From: Defluviitaleaceae bacterium | Lineage (GTDB): Bacteria > Bacillota > Clostridia > Lachnospirales > WQUN01 | Assembly (NCBI GenBank): GCA_009781755.1 | Contig: WQVD01000009.1 | Coordinates: 1 to 64,000 of the forward strand | Direction of reading: 5' to 3' | Length of the DNA: 64,000 bases | Part shown: one piece after another, positions 16,830-26,219 of the stretch | Numbering within the stretch: the stretch's first letter is position 1 | How the letters are laid out: the number at the start of each line of letters is the position of its first letter | Made by a program: the position numbers and the translations under genes | The notes under the pieces: generated by a model | Told to the model about the DNA's origin: nothing | Databases searched by the model: none | The model's input: only the letters and a program-made list of their open reading frames with translations

Positions 16830-18259
16830 ATCCAATAATCGATCAAATATTATTCGTTCGCGAAATTATCCTTACCACTTACAAGAGGCTGGATGTATTT
16901 ATCCAACCCATCCTCAAATTCATTGTGGGGCTGTTTGTGTTCAACGCCATCATGGGGCTCGACCACGTACACCCCGCCCTTGCCGGCCATGCCGAAACCA
17001 TGACTTCTACGTTGGTGGTGTGGCTGTTGGCGCTGTTGTTTGCGGTCATGCCCACCAGTTTGAGCTGGCTGGTCATCATCTTGACCATAGTCGTGCAATT
17101 GTCCGCCACGGTAGAGCTGGCCGCTGTTGCATTCTTGTTCCTATTGTTTATGTACTTATTCTATGCCCGCATGGCCCCGCGCGAGAGTATCTTGATTATC
17201 TTCGTCATGATGGCCTTTCATTTTAATGTACCTTACCTTGTGCCGCTGGTCGTAGGTTTGTATTTCCCTGTATCGGCCATAATACCTGTAACGCTGGGTA
17301 CCTTTGTGTACGCGCAACTCCCCACGATATCCGAATTAATGGCGCCGGCCGCCACACTCGTAGACGTCGAACTGGGCGATTTGCCCACTCTATTGCCCGA
17401 GCTCGCCGAAGATTTATACACCACGCTGCTTTCCAGCATCGGCGTATCGCAGGAATGGTTGATCACAGTGGTGGTTTTCGCGCTGGTGATTATCCTTATT
17501 TATGTAGCCAGCCGCCAAGCCATTGATTATGCGAAGGAAATCGCCATCGGACTGGGTTGCCTCATGACCATTTTCGGCTTCATTTTGGCCGTTATAGTAG
17601 CCGACGACACGACCATCAGCATCGGCCGCGTAATTTTTATGACGATTGTGTGCGGCATCATCGCCTTAATTGTGCGATTCTTCGACTCGGTGCTAGACTA
17701 CAACCGGGCAGAATCCGTGCAGTTTGAAGACGATGAAAACTACTACCACGTGCGCATCGTGCCCAAAATGGTCACCACCAAATCCATACGCCTGCCGCAC
17801 CGCAACCCACGCGCCACAACCGAAACACAAACCGAAGAACTCGAATCCACCGATACACACCCCACCCCCACCGCGCGTCCACGTCCCCCACGCCTTAGTG
17901 AAACGCGCCCCCCACGCCCCCGCGACACAGAAACTCACCGTGATACCGAACCCCGCCGCACCGCATCGGAAGAAACCCGCGCCATCTCTGACGACACGCG
18001 CTTGGTGCGCCCCGTTTCTGATGAAACCCGTGCCTTGCCCCCATTATCAAATACAAAGCGCTCCCCCGTATCCGACGAAACACGCGCTTTGCCCCCATTA
18101 GAAAAAAAAGAAACCCGCCCCAAACGCCCGCGCCCCACCGACGAAGAAATCGAAATGCTGCGCCGCGAAATGGAAAAAGGCCAAGAAGAATTACTGGCAC
18201 AAACCCGCAAAATAGAACCCCTGCCAGAAGCAACAGACACCCCCGCAAACGAGGAATAA
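16826..18259 (+). CDS. Polytopic membrane protein with phospho-motif-like C-terminal repeats
   Basis: 477 residues, not recognised. Roughly residues 25-300 hold seven or eight hydrophobic segments. The last 150 residues are hydrophilic, rich in Pro, Arg, Thr and Glu, and probably disordered and cytoplasmic. Inside the tail a short unit recurs: SEETRAI, SDDTRLV, SDETRALPPL and SDETRALPPL. Repeated Thr sites in an acidic setting suggest kinase targets or FHA-type docking, but this is speculation. It is coupled to the preceding gene and lies 42 bp upstream of cdaA. Confidence 0.75.
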   Translation: MNPIIDQILFVREIILTTYKRLDVFIQPILKFIVGLFVFNAIMGLDHVHPALAGHAETMTSTLVVWLLALLFAVMPTSLSWLVIILTIVVQLSATVELAAVAFLFLLFMYLFYARMAPRESILIIFVMMAFHFNVPYLVPLVVGLYFPVSAIIPVTLGTFVYAQLPTISELMAPAATLVDVELGDLPTLLPELAEDLYTTLLSSIGVSQEWLITVVVFALVIILIYVASRQAIDYAKEIAIGLGCLMTIFGFILAVIVADDTTISIGRVIFMTIVCGIIALIVRFFDSVLDYNRAESVQFEDDENYYHVRIVPKMVTTKSIRLPHRNPRATTETQTEELESTDTHPTPTARPRPPRLSETRPPRPRDTETHRDTEPRRTASEETRAISDDTRLVRPVSDETRALPPLSNTKRSPVSDETRALPPLEKKETRPKRPRPTDEEIEMLRREMEKGQEELLAQTRKIEPLPEATDTPANEE

Positions 18260-18301
18260 TTCCAAGAATATCGAAGTTTCTTATCAAGGGGTAGGATAAA
18301 C

Positions 18302-19150
18302 ATGTCCGACGCCATCACCCGTTGGCTCGTAGAGCATACCAATTTGCCCGTTCTAACCATCCCGCCCATCGGCTGGTCCGAAGTGCTGGATATTTCATTG
18401 GTGGCTATTGTTTTGTATGTCATTTCGCGGTGGGTGCGACGCACGCATGCTTGGGTGCTTTTGCGTGGCATCATAGCGCTGGCGGTATTAGCGATTATTG
18501 CGCAATTGTTTAACCTATACGCATTCATGTGGTTGGTGCAGCACGTCATGATGGTCTTGCCGATTATCATCGTCATCCTCTTCCAACCCGAACTGCGCAA
18601 AGCATTGGAGCAACTGGGACGCGGACGTTACTTGGCATCCTTCAAGAACGAAAGCGAACAACGCAGCCACACCGGCCTAGACACCATCGTAGAAATTGTG
18701 AACGCTGTGCGCATCATGTCCATCGCGCAAACTGGCGCATTATTGGTGTTGGAACAAGAAGTTGATTTAAGCGAATACGAGCGTGAAGGCATAACCTTGG
18801 ACGCGCAGGTAAGCGCACAGCTGTTGCTTAATATTTTTGAAAAAAACACCCCCCTGCACGACGGCGCGGTCATCATCCGCGGGTCACGTGTGGCGGCGGC
18901 TTCATGCATCTTGCCGTTAACGGTGGAGCACGTTGATAGCGAATTGGGTACGCGCCACCGCGCCGCCATCGGCATGAGCGAAGCGTCCGACGCGCGTGTC
19001 GTTATCGTATCGGAAGAAACGGGCACCATTTCCGTTGCCATGGCAGGCGAAATCACGCGCAACGTGGACGAAACCCAACTACGCGACATGCTCCTGTGGG
19101 GTGCGCCTAAAAAACAAAAATTCACGCTCTTTAGGCGGAAGCCCAAATGA
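18302..19150 (+). CDS. cdaA: Diadenylate cyclase CdaA
   Basis: 282 residues. Three N-terminal membrane segments (about 20-95) precede the DAC domain. The catalytic DGA (LHDGAVII) and RHR (GTRHRAAIG) motifs are intact, so the enzyme should make c-di-AMP from two ATP. The usual partner CdaR is two genes downstream; glmM, often the third gene, is not in the window. The start ATG follows AAGGGGTAGGATAAAC. Confidence 0.96.
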   Translation: MSDAITRWLVEHTNLPVLTIPPIGWSEVLDISLVAIVLYVISRWVRRTHAWVLLRGIIALAVLAIIAQLFNLYAFMWLVQHVMMVLPIIIVILFQPELRKALEQLGRGRYLASFKNESEQRSHTGLDTIVEIVNAVRIMSIAQTGALLVLEQEVDLSEYEREGITLDAQVSAQLLLNIFEKNTPLHDGAVIIRGSRVAAASCILPLTVEHVDSELGTRHRAAIGMSEASDARVVIVSEETGTISVAMAGEITRNVDETQLRDMLLWGAPKKQKFTLFRRKPK

Positions 19151-19818
19151 ACGGATCCCAAACGTTACGCCTTACGGCAAAAAAGAAAAAATTGGGCGGC
19201 ATACGCGATGTCGCCAAGATGGCCGCGCCCAAAACCGCATCCATGGCGTACAACGTCGTGCGTGTGGGGCCGCGGCTTATTTTGCGTAGCGCGTTTGAGT
19301 TACTGCGTGCCAATATCATCACGCGGGTATTGTCGGCCATTGTGCTGCTGTCGATTGACACGGTTAGCTTCATCCGCAAGCGGATATCATTGAAGCAGTA
19401 TGCCATTGACGTAACCTTGGCGGTGATGTTGGTGGTGGGCGGCACGGCGGGCTGGGCATTGGGCAGCCGTGTAGGTGCCATTTTGGTAGAAAATATGATT
19501 TTACTATTGCTGGCGGGCATGATTGGTGCAGGGATACTGGGTGCGGTTTTGGGCACGATTGCCAATCGTATCATCGGCTTGTTTGTGCAAGACGATAACA
19601 CCGACATGCTAGTGATTTGCAACCAGGTATACGACGGCCTAGCCAAAGAATACGCCCTAAGCGAACCCGAAGCAAACGAAGTGGCCGACCATATCTACAT
19701 CTGCGACAAAATGCTCAAGGATATGTTTTGCAACAGTGACCGCGAAAGATTCGCCCGTGAATACATCAAGCCTTTCTGCGAAGAAGCGGTAAGCCAAAGG
19801 ACGGCAGCCCATGAATAA
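19147..19818 (+). CDS. Membrane protein of unknown function between cdaA and cdaR
   Basis: 223 residues, not recognised. A basic N-terminal region (1-50) precedes three hydrophobic segments at about 53-75, 87-107 and 110-148. The last is glycine-zipper-like (LLAGMIGAGILGAVLG). A soluble helical domain of about 70 residues follows, with two Cys (YICDKM, MFCNS). It overlaps cdaA by 4 bp and the CdaR-like gene by 8 bp, so it is translated with both. Its insertion between these partners suggests a role in c-di-AMP control. Confidence 0.72.
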   Translation: MNGSQTLRLTAKKKKLGGIRDVAKMAAPKTASMAYNVVRVGPRLILRSAFELLRANIITRVLSAIVLLSIDTVSFIRKRISLKQYAIDVTLAVMLVVGGTAGWALGSRVGAILVENMILLLLAGMIGAGILGAVLGTIANRIIGLFVQDDNTDMLVICNQVYDGLAKEYALSEPEANEVADHIYICDKMLKDMFCNSDRERFAREYIKPFCEEAVSQRTAAHE

Positions 19819-21304
19819 TCGCATATTGACTTTCATACGAACCGAATTGCCGTGGATATTGGTGGCTGTGGGGCTTTCGTTTTTTCTTTGGATGGTGAGC
19901 ATGACGTTGCTGGATCCGGAGCAGAACGAATCATATATGCGCCCGCTTATTCCGTTTAATGAAACGGTATTAATTACCGAAGGGGTGGTTTTGTTAAACC
20001 CCGAAGACTTGCCGGACGAAATTACCGTTGGGGTACGTGCGCCCGCCAGTTTGCATGGGTTGGATGCCGAATCAGAAATAACTACCCATATTGATTTCCG
20101 CGCGGTGACACGGCAGATGGTGCATGAAGCCGACGCGCCCATCGAATTGACCCTGCCGGTAGGAGTGAATGTACCGGAAGGTTTTGTGGTGCATCGTATA
20201 TCGCCGCCCGCGGTGACACTTTTGTTTGACGCGTTTGTGCGTGCACCTTTTGCGGTGACGGTGTTGGAATCGGGTGCGGTTGTACCCGGCGCGGTCGTGC
20301 AGCGCATTTGGACGGCCAACACCAACGTGACGATATCCGGACCGCGGTCGGTAATCAATGAAATAGCAGGCGTGTACGTGTTGGCCGAATTGAACGGCTT
20401 GTCGGAAAGCATCACGTCAACTCAAGAGATATTGGTCGTAAACGCCGACGCCCATGATTTGTCGCACTTATTAGAACTGAGCATTTCCGAAACCACTTTG
20501 AATATTGAAATATTGCCGATGGTGCGTGTGGATATCATCCCGCAGATTACGGGCACGCTGGCGGCTGGGTTTGCCGTGTCCGAATATTTCACCGACCCGG
20601 CCTATGTATATATCGTGGGCGCAGTGGAACGATTGATTGAAGTTCCGTACCTATCCCCCGTTTTTGCCTTGGAACAAGCCAACCGCGATTTTGAAATTGT
20701 TTTTGACTTGACAGATAGCTTGCCCGATGGGGTACAACTGTTGTATGGCACGCCTGCGGGTGCGCATTTGCATGTCATTGTAGAGCCGATACAGGAGCGC
20801 ACGTTCCATATATTGCGCGGCAATGTTGGCGTGTTTGGCGGGGCGAATTATACGATTTTGGGCGACCCATCGCATGTAAGTGTGCGGGTGGCGGGCCCTG
20901 CGTCGCGTATCACCGCCATGGCCAGCGCAGATATTAACGTAGCGTTAAACCTAGGCGGCCGCGCTGTGGGCACACACAATGTGCCGTTGCAAATTCAACT
21001 GCCCCCGGGGATGGGCATCGTAGGCGCACAACCCGCGTGGGATGTACGCATCGATAGCCCCAATGCGCAAAACAATGGAAATAACGGCACCGAACCGCCC
21101 CCGCCACCCGACCCCACAGATCCGTTCGAACCCAGCCCTTATGACCCCGACCCACCCGTCGAGCCCGCTACCGAACCTCCGACCGACCCTCCCGTCTACC
21201 CTTATCCGCCAGAATACCCTGACCCTTACCCACCGTATGACTACCCGCCCTACGGCGAGCCTCCTTATGGCAACGGCGATGAGGATTATTATCCGGGAGG
21301 ATAA
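19811..21304 (+). CDS. cdaR: CdaR/YbbR-domain regulator of diadenylate cyclase
   Basis: 497 residues. One N-terminal membrane segment (about 15-35) is followed by an extracytoplasmic region with about four YbbR-like repeats (for example around VTISGPRSVINEIAGVYV and VSVRVAGPASRITAMASAD). The last 95 residues are Pro/Tyr/Asp-rich (PPPPPDPTDPFEPSPYDPDP) and may span or bind the wall. In Firmicutes CdaR binds CdaA and tunes its activity. AAAGGA lies before the start. Confidence 0.88.
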   Translation: MNNRILTFIRTELPWILVAVGLSFFLWMVSMTLLDPEQNESYMRPLIPFNETVLITEGVVLLNPEDLPDEITVGVRAPASLHGLDAESEITTHIDFRAVTRQMVHEADAPIELTLPVGVNVPEGFVVHRISPPAVTLLFDAFVRAPFAVTVLESGAVVPGAVVQRIWTANTNVTISGPRSVINEIAGVYVLAELNGLSESITSTQEILVVNADAHDLSHLLELSISETTLNIEILPMVRVDIIPQITGTLAAGFAVSEYFTDPAYVYIVGAVERLIEVPYLSPVFALEQANRDFEIVFDLTDSLPDGVQLLYGTPAGAHLHVIVEPIQERTFHILRGNVGVFGGANYTILGDPSHVSVRVAGPASRITAMASADINVALNLGGRAVGTHNVPLQIQLPPGMGIVGAQPAWDVRIDSPNAQNNGNNGTEPPPPPDPTDPFEPSPYDPDPPVEPATEPPTDPPVYPYPPEYPDPYPPYDYPPYGEPPYGNGDEDYYPGG

Positions 21305-21378
21305 ATTGAATGACGCGGGCGGCATACGACCCGTGGTATTTAATAACGCCATGCAATTGAAATGAGGCCACTTCATAT

Positions 21379-22659
21379 ATGAAGCAATGGTTTGCCCGGC
21401 ATTTTACCGGGCCGGATTCTGTCATGGGGCTGCGCACCAACCCCAAGTTGTGCGTCCTGACAGAACCCATGTGGAGCATTCCACACGCGCTGTACATACC
21501 GTTTTTTGTGCTTTACATGCACGCGTTGGGGCTGGGGGATGCCGATATTGGCATTCTAATTTCTGTGGGGATTTTCTTGCAGATGATCATGGCTTTTTTG
21601 GGCGGGGTAGCGTCGGATAAGTTTGGACGGCGACTTACTACGCTGATTGCGGATATATTGGCGTGGTCGGTGCCGACGGCGTTGTGGGCGATGGCGCAGG
21701 ACTTCCGCTGGTTTTTGGCGGCGGCGGTGTTTAACTCGGTTTGGCGCGTTAGCGAAGTGTCTTGGCAGTGCTTGCTAGTAGAGGACGTGGAAGCGGAAAA
21801 AATCGCCAAGCTGTACAATTGGGTATACATATCGGGGCTGTTGGCGGTGTTTTTTGCGCCACTGTCGGTTTATTTTATTGGCGCGTTTGATTTGGTGGCG
21901 GTAATGCGGTTTTTACTGGCGTTTACCTGTGTTTCCATGACGGCGAAATTTATTATTTTGTACAAATACGGCACCGAAACCGACCAAGGCCGCGTGCGCA
22001 TGGCAGAAACGAAGGATACCCCTTTCTTGGAAATATGCGGGCAATGTTGGGGCGTGTTGGCGCAGATGTTTAAGTCGCCCGCTACGGTGCGGGTGCTGGC
22101 ATTGGTTACGGTGCTGAACATCCAGCAAATCGCCAGCAATAATTTCTTTGCGCTGTATGTGGTGTATGAATTGGGCATTGAGGAGCAATGGCTGGCGTTA
22201 TTTCCCATCATGCGCACAGGGGTTATGCTCGTTTTCTTTTTGGGTGTGCAGAATAAATTGAACCGATTTCCTATGTATGCGATTATGCTGGGTGGGTTGG
22301 TTACGTTCACCGCCGGGCATGTCCTTTTATTGAATATTCCCCAAGGGCAGGGGTTGATGTTGCCCATGTTTGTGTTCACGGCGTTAGATGCCTGTGCCGC
22401 CGCGCTTTTCTTGCCCCGGCGCGACACGCTGGTGATCCTGAACGTAGACCCGGCCGAACGCGCGCGCATCATGTCGTTGCTCATCGTCATCATGTTATTG
22501 TTGTCCAGCCCGTTTGGTTATATCTTCGGCCTGCTATCCGAATACAACCGCCGCATCCCGTACATGCTAAGCATCGGATTGTTTGTGATAATGGCGGGGA
22601 TTGTGCTGTTAGAACGGGGACGTGGCCAACCGCAAGCATCACAAACTCCAAGTGGTTAG
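21379..22659 (+). CDS. MFS transporter
   Basis: 426 residues with about 12 hydrophobic segments. The MFS signature between TM2 and TM3 is visible (GGVASDKFGRRLTTLI). Substrate unknown; a long cytoplasmic loop near residues 190-220 is charged. It begins 74 bp after cdaR in the same direction, so it could be cotranscribed. A palindrome, AAGTGGTTAG/CTAACCACTT at 22650-22674, spans its stop codon. Confidence 0.88.
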   Translation: MKQWFARHFTGPDSVMGLRTNPKLCVLTEPMWSIPHALYIPFFVLYMHALGLGDADIGILISVGIFLQMIMAFLGGVASDKFGRRLTTLIADILAWSVPTALWAMAQDFRWFLAAAVFNSVWRVSEVSWQCLLVEDVEAEKIAKLYNWVYISGLLAVFFAPLSVYFIGAFDLVAVMRFLLAFTCVSMTAKFIILYKYGTETDQGRVRMAETKDTPFLEICGQCWGVLAQMFKSPATVRVLALVTVLNIQQIASNNFFALYVVYELGIEEQWLALFPIMRTGVMLVFFLGVQNKLNRFPMYAIMLGGLVTFTAGHVLLLNIPQGQGLMLPMFVFTALDACAAALFLPRRDTLVILNVDPAERARIMSLLIVIMLLLSSPFGYIFGLLSEYNRRIPYMLSIGLFVIMAGIVLLERGRGQPQASQTPSG

Positions 22660-22674
22660 TCACACTAACCACTT
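22650..22674 (+). promoter_or_regulatory. Palindrome across the MFS stop codon, upstream of aspartase
   Basis: A 10-bp perfect stem with a five-base loop (AAGTGGTTAG, TCACA, CTAACCACTT) covers the MFS stop and ends about 40 bp before the aspA start. It has no T tract. It may be an operator or an mRNA-stability hairpin. Confidence 0.4.
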
Positions 22675-22714
22675 GCGCAACCCACATTTCACCGCACAAA
22701 AGGAGCCCGATACC

Positions 22715-24166
22715 ATGCCCGCAAAACGCCCCCCCCGTGCCATCATTACGCTCAATGACTCGCTGGGCGCGATGAACATACCCGCCGACGCGTACTACGG
22801 CATATCGACCGCGCGCGCGTTGGACAACTTCCCTATCACCAACTACCAATTGCATCCGCAACTCATTAAATCCTTGGCGATGGTTAAAAAATCTGCCGCG
22901 CAGGCCAACGAGCGCGAATTGGAGAAAAACGCCCCCGGGGTGTACAAGCATATTGTCAACGCTTGCGATGCGATTATTGATGGTTATTATCACGAGCATT
23001 TTGTGGTAGACCCCATACAGGGCGGTGCGGGCACGTCGTTGAACATGAACGCCAACGAAGTCATCGCCAACATTGCGCTGGTGGCCATGGGCAAGGACAA
23101 GCACTGCCACGACATCATCCACCCCAACGACCATGTCAACATGTCGCAATCCACCAACGATGTCATTCCCACCGCTGCACGTATATGCATTCGCAAGTTG
23201 TTGGACGAGCTGTTAACCACCATGGGCGAAATGAGCAAAGTGTTTGGCGCCAAGGCGCTTGAATTTGACACCGTGGTGAAGATGGGACGCACCCACTTGC
23301 AAGACGCCGTGCCCATTCGCCTAGGACAGGAATTTGATGCCTACCGCCGCGTCATCGAGCGCGACATTGCCCGCATTTCCAACACGGGCAACTACTTATA
23401 TGAAGTGAACCTGGGCGCGACCGCCATCGGCACCGCGCTCAACGCCAACCCCCGTTACATCCGCGAGGTCATTTATTGCCTGCGCAATATTACCCACATG
23501 TCCGACTTGCGCCACGCCGAATCCCTAGTAGACGGCACCCAAAACACCGATTGCTTCACCGAAGTCTCCGGCGCACTCAAAATTTGCGCAGTCAATTTAT
23601 CCAAAATCGCCAACGACCTGCGCCTAATGGCTTCCGGCCCCCAATGCGGCTTCGGCGAAATCACGCTCGAAAAACTTCAATCTGGCTCCTCCATCATGCC
23701 CGAAAAGGTCAATCCCATCATCCCCGAACTCATCAACCAAGTGGCCTTCCAAGTCATAGGCAATGACCTAACCGTATCGCTCGCCTCCGAGGCCGGTCAA
23801 CTTGACCTCAACGTCATGCAGCCCGTACTCATTTACAACCTCATCCAGTCCGTAGGCATGATGAACAACGCCTTCCGCGTATTTGCTGAACGCTGCGTTA
23901 GCCGCATCACGCTGTCCGAACGCAACTTGGCGCGAATTGCGGCTTATGTAGAAAAGTCGCCCATCATTGCCACGGCGTTAACGCCCTACATCGGTTACGA
24001 ACGCGCAGGCGCGATAGCGCGCATTGCTTTAAGCGAGGGCGTAACGGCATTCGAGATATGCATGGCCGACGAATCGCTAGTGAACCGCTTGGGCGGCGAG
24101 GAGTCGATACGGCGGATACTTGACGCTGATGGGATGACAAGGATGGGCGAGAACCCGCCAGCTTGA
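22715..24166 (+). CDS. aspA: Aspartate ammonia-lyase
   Basis: 483 residues from ATG 22715, chosen for the AAAAGGAG site; the longer frame overlaps MFS. It interconverts aspartate with fumarate and ammonia. The superfamily signature GSSIMPEKVNP is intact, as are NMNANEVIAN and HPNDHVNMSQSTND. The Glu at the ENFP-like N-terminal region is replaced by DNFPI, common in aspartases. A sense-oriented dispersed repeat begins just after the stop. Confidence 0.93.
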   Translation: MPAKRPPRAIITLNDSLGAMNIPADAYYGISTARALDNFPITNYQLHPQLIKSLAMVKKSAAQANERELEKNAPGVYKHIVNACDAIIDGYYHEHFVVDPIQGGAGTSLNMNANEVIANIALVAMGKDKHCHDIIHPNDHVNMSQSTNDVIPTAARICIRKLLDELLTTMGEMSKVFGAKALEFDTVVKMGRTHLQDAVPIRLGQEFDAYRRVIERDIARISNTGNYLYEVNLGATAIGTALNANPRYIREVIYCLRNITHMSDLRHAESLVDGTQNTDCFTEVSGALKICAVNLSKIANDLRLMASGPQCGFGEITLEKLQSGSSIMPEKVNPIIPELINQVAFQVIGNDLTVSLASEAGQLDLNVMQPVLIYNLIQSVGMMNNAFRVFAERCVSRITLSERNLARIAAYVEKSPIIATALTPYIGYERAGAIARIALSEGVTAFEICMADESLVNRLGGEESIRRILDADGMTRMGENPPA

Positions 24167-24180
24167 CATCAAAATCACAG

Positions 24181-24310
24181 GTCGCGGTTAAGGTCGCGGC
24201 TAAGATCAAAAGATTGAAGGTCAAAAGCAAGGTCAAGACCCTGGGCGCGGCCAAATAAGGCTTTAGCCGGCACCCAGACCCGCGAGGGGCGTACAGCCCC
24301 CTCGACCCCA
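24181..24310 (+). repeat. 3'-end dispersed repeat, copy A (after aspA)
   Basis: It starts 14 bp after the aspA stop with (GGTCGCGGTTAA)/(GGTCAAAAG) units, then GACCCTGGGCGC, a 20-bp insertion that lengthens the first hairpin loop, CACCCAGACCCGCGAGGGG and CCCCCTCGACCCC. Same family as copies B-G. Confidence 0.8.
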
Positions 24311-24360
24311 GTATTGGGCGTCGCCCCCTCTCAATCATGGCTTGTGCAAATTAAAAACCA

Positions 24361-24387
24361 AAAAACGCGCCCGTGGGCGCGTTTTTA
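24361..24387 (+). terminator. Bidirectional intrinsic terminator between convergent genes
   Basis: ACGCGCCC/GGGCGCGT-type stem flanked by five A and five T residues. It can serve aspA on the plus strand and the ABC permease on the minus strand. Confidence 0.85.
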
Positions 24388-24415
24388 TATGGGGTTGGTA
24401 CTTTTATTCGGCGAT

Positions 24416-24519
24416 TCTCGCGAAGCAAAGCGCGGGTCGAGGGGAACGCTTCCCCTCGCGGGTCTGGGCGGCGCCCAGGGTCTTAATCTTTTGACCTTGG
24501 CAGCGACCTTAGCCGCGCC
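24416..24519 (-). repeat. 3'-end dispersed repeat, copy B (after ABC permease)
   Basis: On the minus strand, starting 8 bp after the permease stop: GGTCAAAAGATTAAGACCC, TGGGCGCCGCCCA, GACCCGCGAGGGG, AAGCGTT, CCCCTCGACCCGCG, ending TTCGCGAGAATCGC. It contains two perfect or near-perfect hairpins. Confidence 0.85.
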
Positions 24520-24526
24520 GCACCCC

Positions 24527-25279
24527 TTACCGCGTCAACTTACTCTTATAAATCTTCACAGCCAGCAAAAAGCCTACTACGATCAGCCCTACACACCACG
24601 CCAGTGCAATCCATAAGTCATTCCCCAATTCGAAGCCTAGCATCAACCCACGCAGGGTGTTGATGACCGGCGTCATGGGTTGGTTGTTGGCGAAAATGCG
24701 CAACACGGTAGGGAAGGTCTCGGTCGGCGCGAAGGCCGAGCTGAGGAAGGTGAAGATCATGAACAGGAAAGCAAAGCCGTTGATACTTTCATTGTCTGGC
24801 GATATTAGGCCAATGATGACGGTGAGCCACGTGACGGCGATGATGAAGAGGAAGAGGACGCCGCTGGCAATGAGCCAATCTGCCAAGCCAGCCTCCGGAC
24901 GGAAGCCGATGACAAACGCCCCGCCAATGGTGGCAGCGGTGATGACCACCGAGCGTATTACCGACATGGTTACGTGGCCGGTGATGAATGCGGACTTGGA
25001 TATGGCCATGGAGCGGAAACGATCGATGATGCCGGTGGACATGTCGTTGTACACACTGAAGGAAGTTGATTGGGATCCGTTGACCACGCATTGAATGATG
25101 ATGCCGGGTACAATAAAATTGATGTAGCTGATTTCGCCCAAGTCGGCAATGCCGCCGAATACAAAGCCGAACATGACCATCATGACCACGGGTACGACCA
25201 ATGCTAAGATAATGCTTTCGGGGCTGCGCATCGTTTTGCGCATGCAGCGTTTGAACATAATATATGAATCGTAGAACAT
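24527..25279 (-). CDS. ABC-2 type transporter permease (DrrB-like)
   Basis: 250 residues with six hydrophobic segments. The ABC-2 consensus near TM5 is visible (SSAFAPTETFPTVLRIFANN, QPMTPVIN). It would pair with the ATPase encoded 18 bp upstream to export a lipid, drug or peptide. The TetR gene ahead suggests inducible efflux. Substrate unknown. Confidence 0.9.
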   Translation of the reverse strand: MFYDSYIMFKRCMRKTMRSPESIILALVVPVVMMVMFGFVFGGIADLGEISYINFIVPGIIIQCVVNGSQSTSFSVYNDMSTGIIDRFRSMAISKSAFITGHVTMSVIRSVVITAATIGGAFVIGFRPEAGLADWLIASGVLFLFIIAVTWLTVIIGLISPDNESINGFAFLFMIFTFLSSAFAPTETFPTVLRIFANNQPMTPVINTLRGLMLGFELGNDLWIALAWCVGLIVVGFLLAVKIYKSKLTR

Positions 25280-25297
25280 GATTTTTTCCTCCTTATT

Positions 25298-26218
25298 TTA
25301 GCGTTCGCCGATGACGGTTAGGAACGCGTCTTCGAGCGAGGGCTGGCGTTGGGTGAAGCGTGCTACGGGTATTTGTGCCGCGGTTAGGCGGTTGAGTACA
25401 TCGGCGACTTGCGCGACGGAGCCGTCGTTGTCGATTTCGATGGACTTGCGGTGGATTTTGAGGGTGTAGGATGCGGCTTGCAAAAGTGCTATGGCTTTGT
25501 CTTTTTCCTCGGTGTGCAGGAATTCCAATTGAATTTCGCCGACGGGCAGGATTTTTTTGAGTTCCTCGGGAGAGCCTTCTGCGGTGATGACGCCGTTGTG
25601 CAGGATGGCGATGTGGTCAGCTAGGTATTCGGCTTCTTCGAGGTATTGGGTGGTGAGTAAAATGGTCGTGCCACCTTCGGCCAGCTTGGCAATGAGGTCC
25701 CACATAGCCAGGCGGTTTTGCGGGTCAAGGCCGGTGGTGGGTTCGTCCAAGAAGATAACCTGCGGATCGCCCACGAGCGACATGGCAATGTCCAAACGAC
25801 GGCGCATTCCACCGGAATACGTGTTGACCAAGCGGTCGGCGGCGTCGGTGAGGTTAAATTGCTCCAGCAATGCGCTTGCCACGCCTGCGAAATTGGAGAC
25901 TTTTTTCAGCTCGGCTATGAGTTGCAAATTTTCGCGCCCGGTCATGACTTCGTCCACGGCGGCGTATTGGCCGGTTAGGCTGATGCTGCGGCGCACGTCA
26001 TCGGACTGCTTGAACACGTCGTACCCGCATATGGTGGCCGCGCCACCGTCGGCTTTGGTCAAAGTGGTCAAAATTTTGACGCAAGTCGTCTTGCCCGCGC
26101 CGTTGGAACCCAGTAAAGCAAAAATCTTGCCCCGCCGTACTTGGAAATCTACGCCCTTGAGTACCTCCAATTTCTTAAAAGACTTTCGTAGGCCTTTTAC
26201 TTCAATGATGTTTTCCAT
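25298..26218 (-). CDS. ABC transporter ATP-binding protein (DrrA-like)
   Basis: 306 residues. Walker A GSNGAGKTT, signature YSGGMRRRLDIAM, Walker B VIFLDEPTTGLDP and the H-loop region are intact. A C-terminal domain of about 80 residues (after 225) is typical of DrrA-type daunorubicin-resistance ATPases. It lies 1 bp after the TetR gene and 18 bp before the permease. Confidence 0.94.
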   Translation of the reverse strand: MENIIEVKGLRKSFKKLEVLKGVDFQVRRGKIFALLGSNGAGKTTCVKILTTLTKADGGAATICGYDVFKQSDDVRRSISLTGQYAAVDEVMTGRENLQLIAELKKVSNFAGVASALLEQFNLTDAADRLVNTYSGGMRRRLDIAMSLVGDPQVIFLDEPTTGLDPQNRLAMWDLIAKLAEGGTTILLTTQYLEEAEYLADHIAILHNGVITAEGSPEELKKILPVGEIQLEFLHTEEKDKAIALLQAASYTLKIHRKSIEIDNDGSVAQVADVLNRLTAAQIPVARFTQRQPSLEDAFLTVIGER

Positions 26219-26219
26219 G

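Larger units (their letters stand above)
24167..24526. other. Convergent intergenic region: repeat A, terminator, repeat B
   Basis: This 360-bp gap between convergent aspA and an ABC permease holds no gene. It contains one dispersed repeat pointing away from aspA, a bidirectional terminator, and a second repeat copy on the other strand pointing away from the permease. Confidence 0.8.

Noticed and set aside
24181-24310. Short open frames inside the 3'-end repeats as small genes
   Set aside because: Frames differ between copies, indels are not multiples of three, and conserved features are hairpins, not codons.
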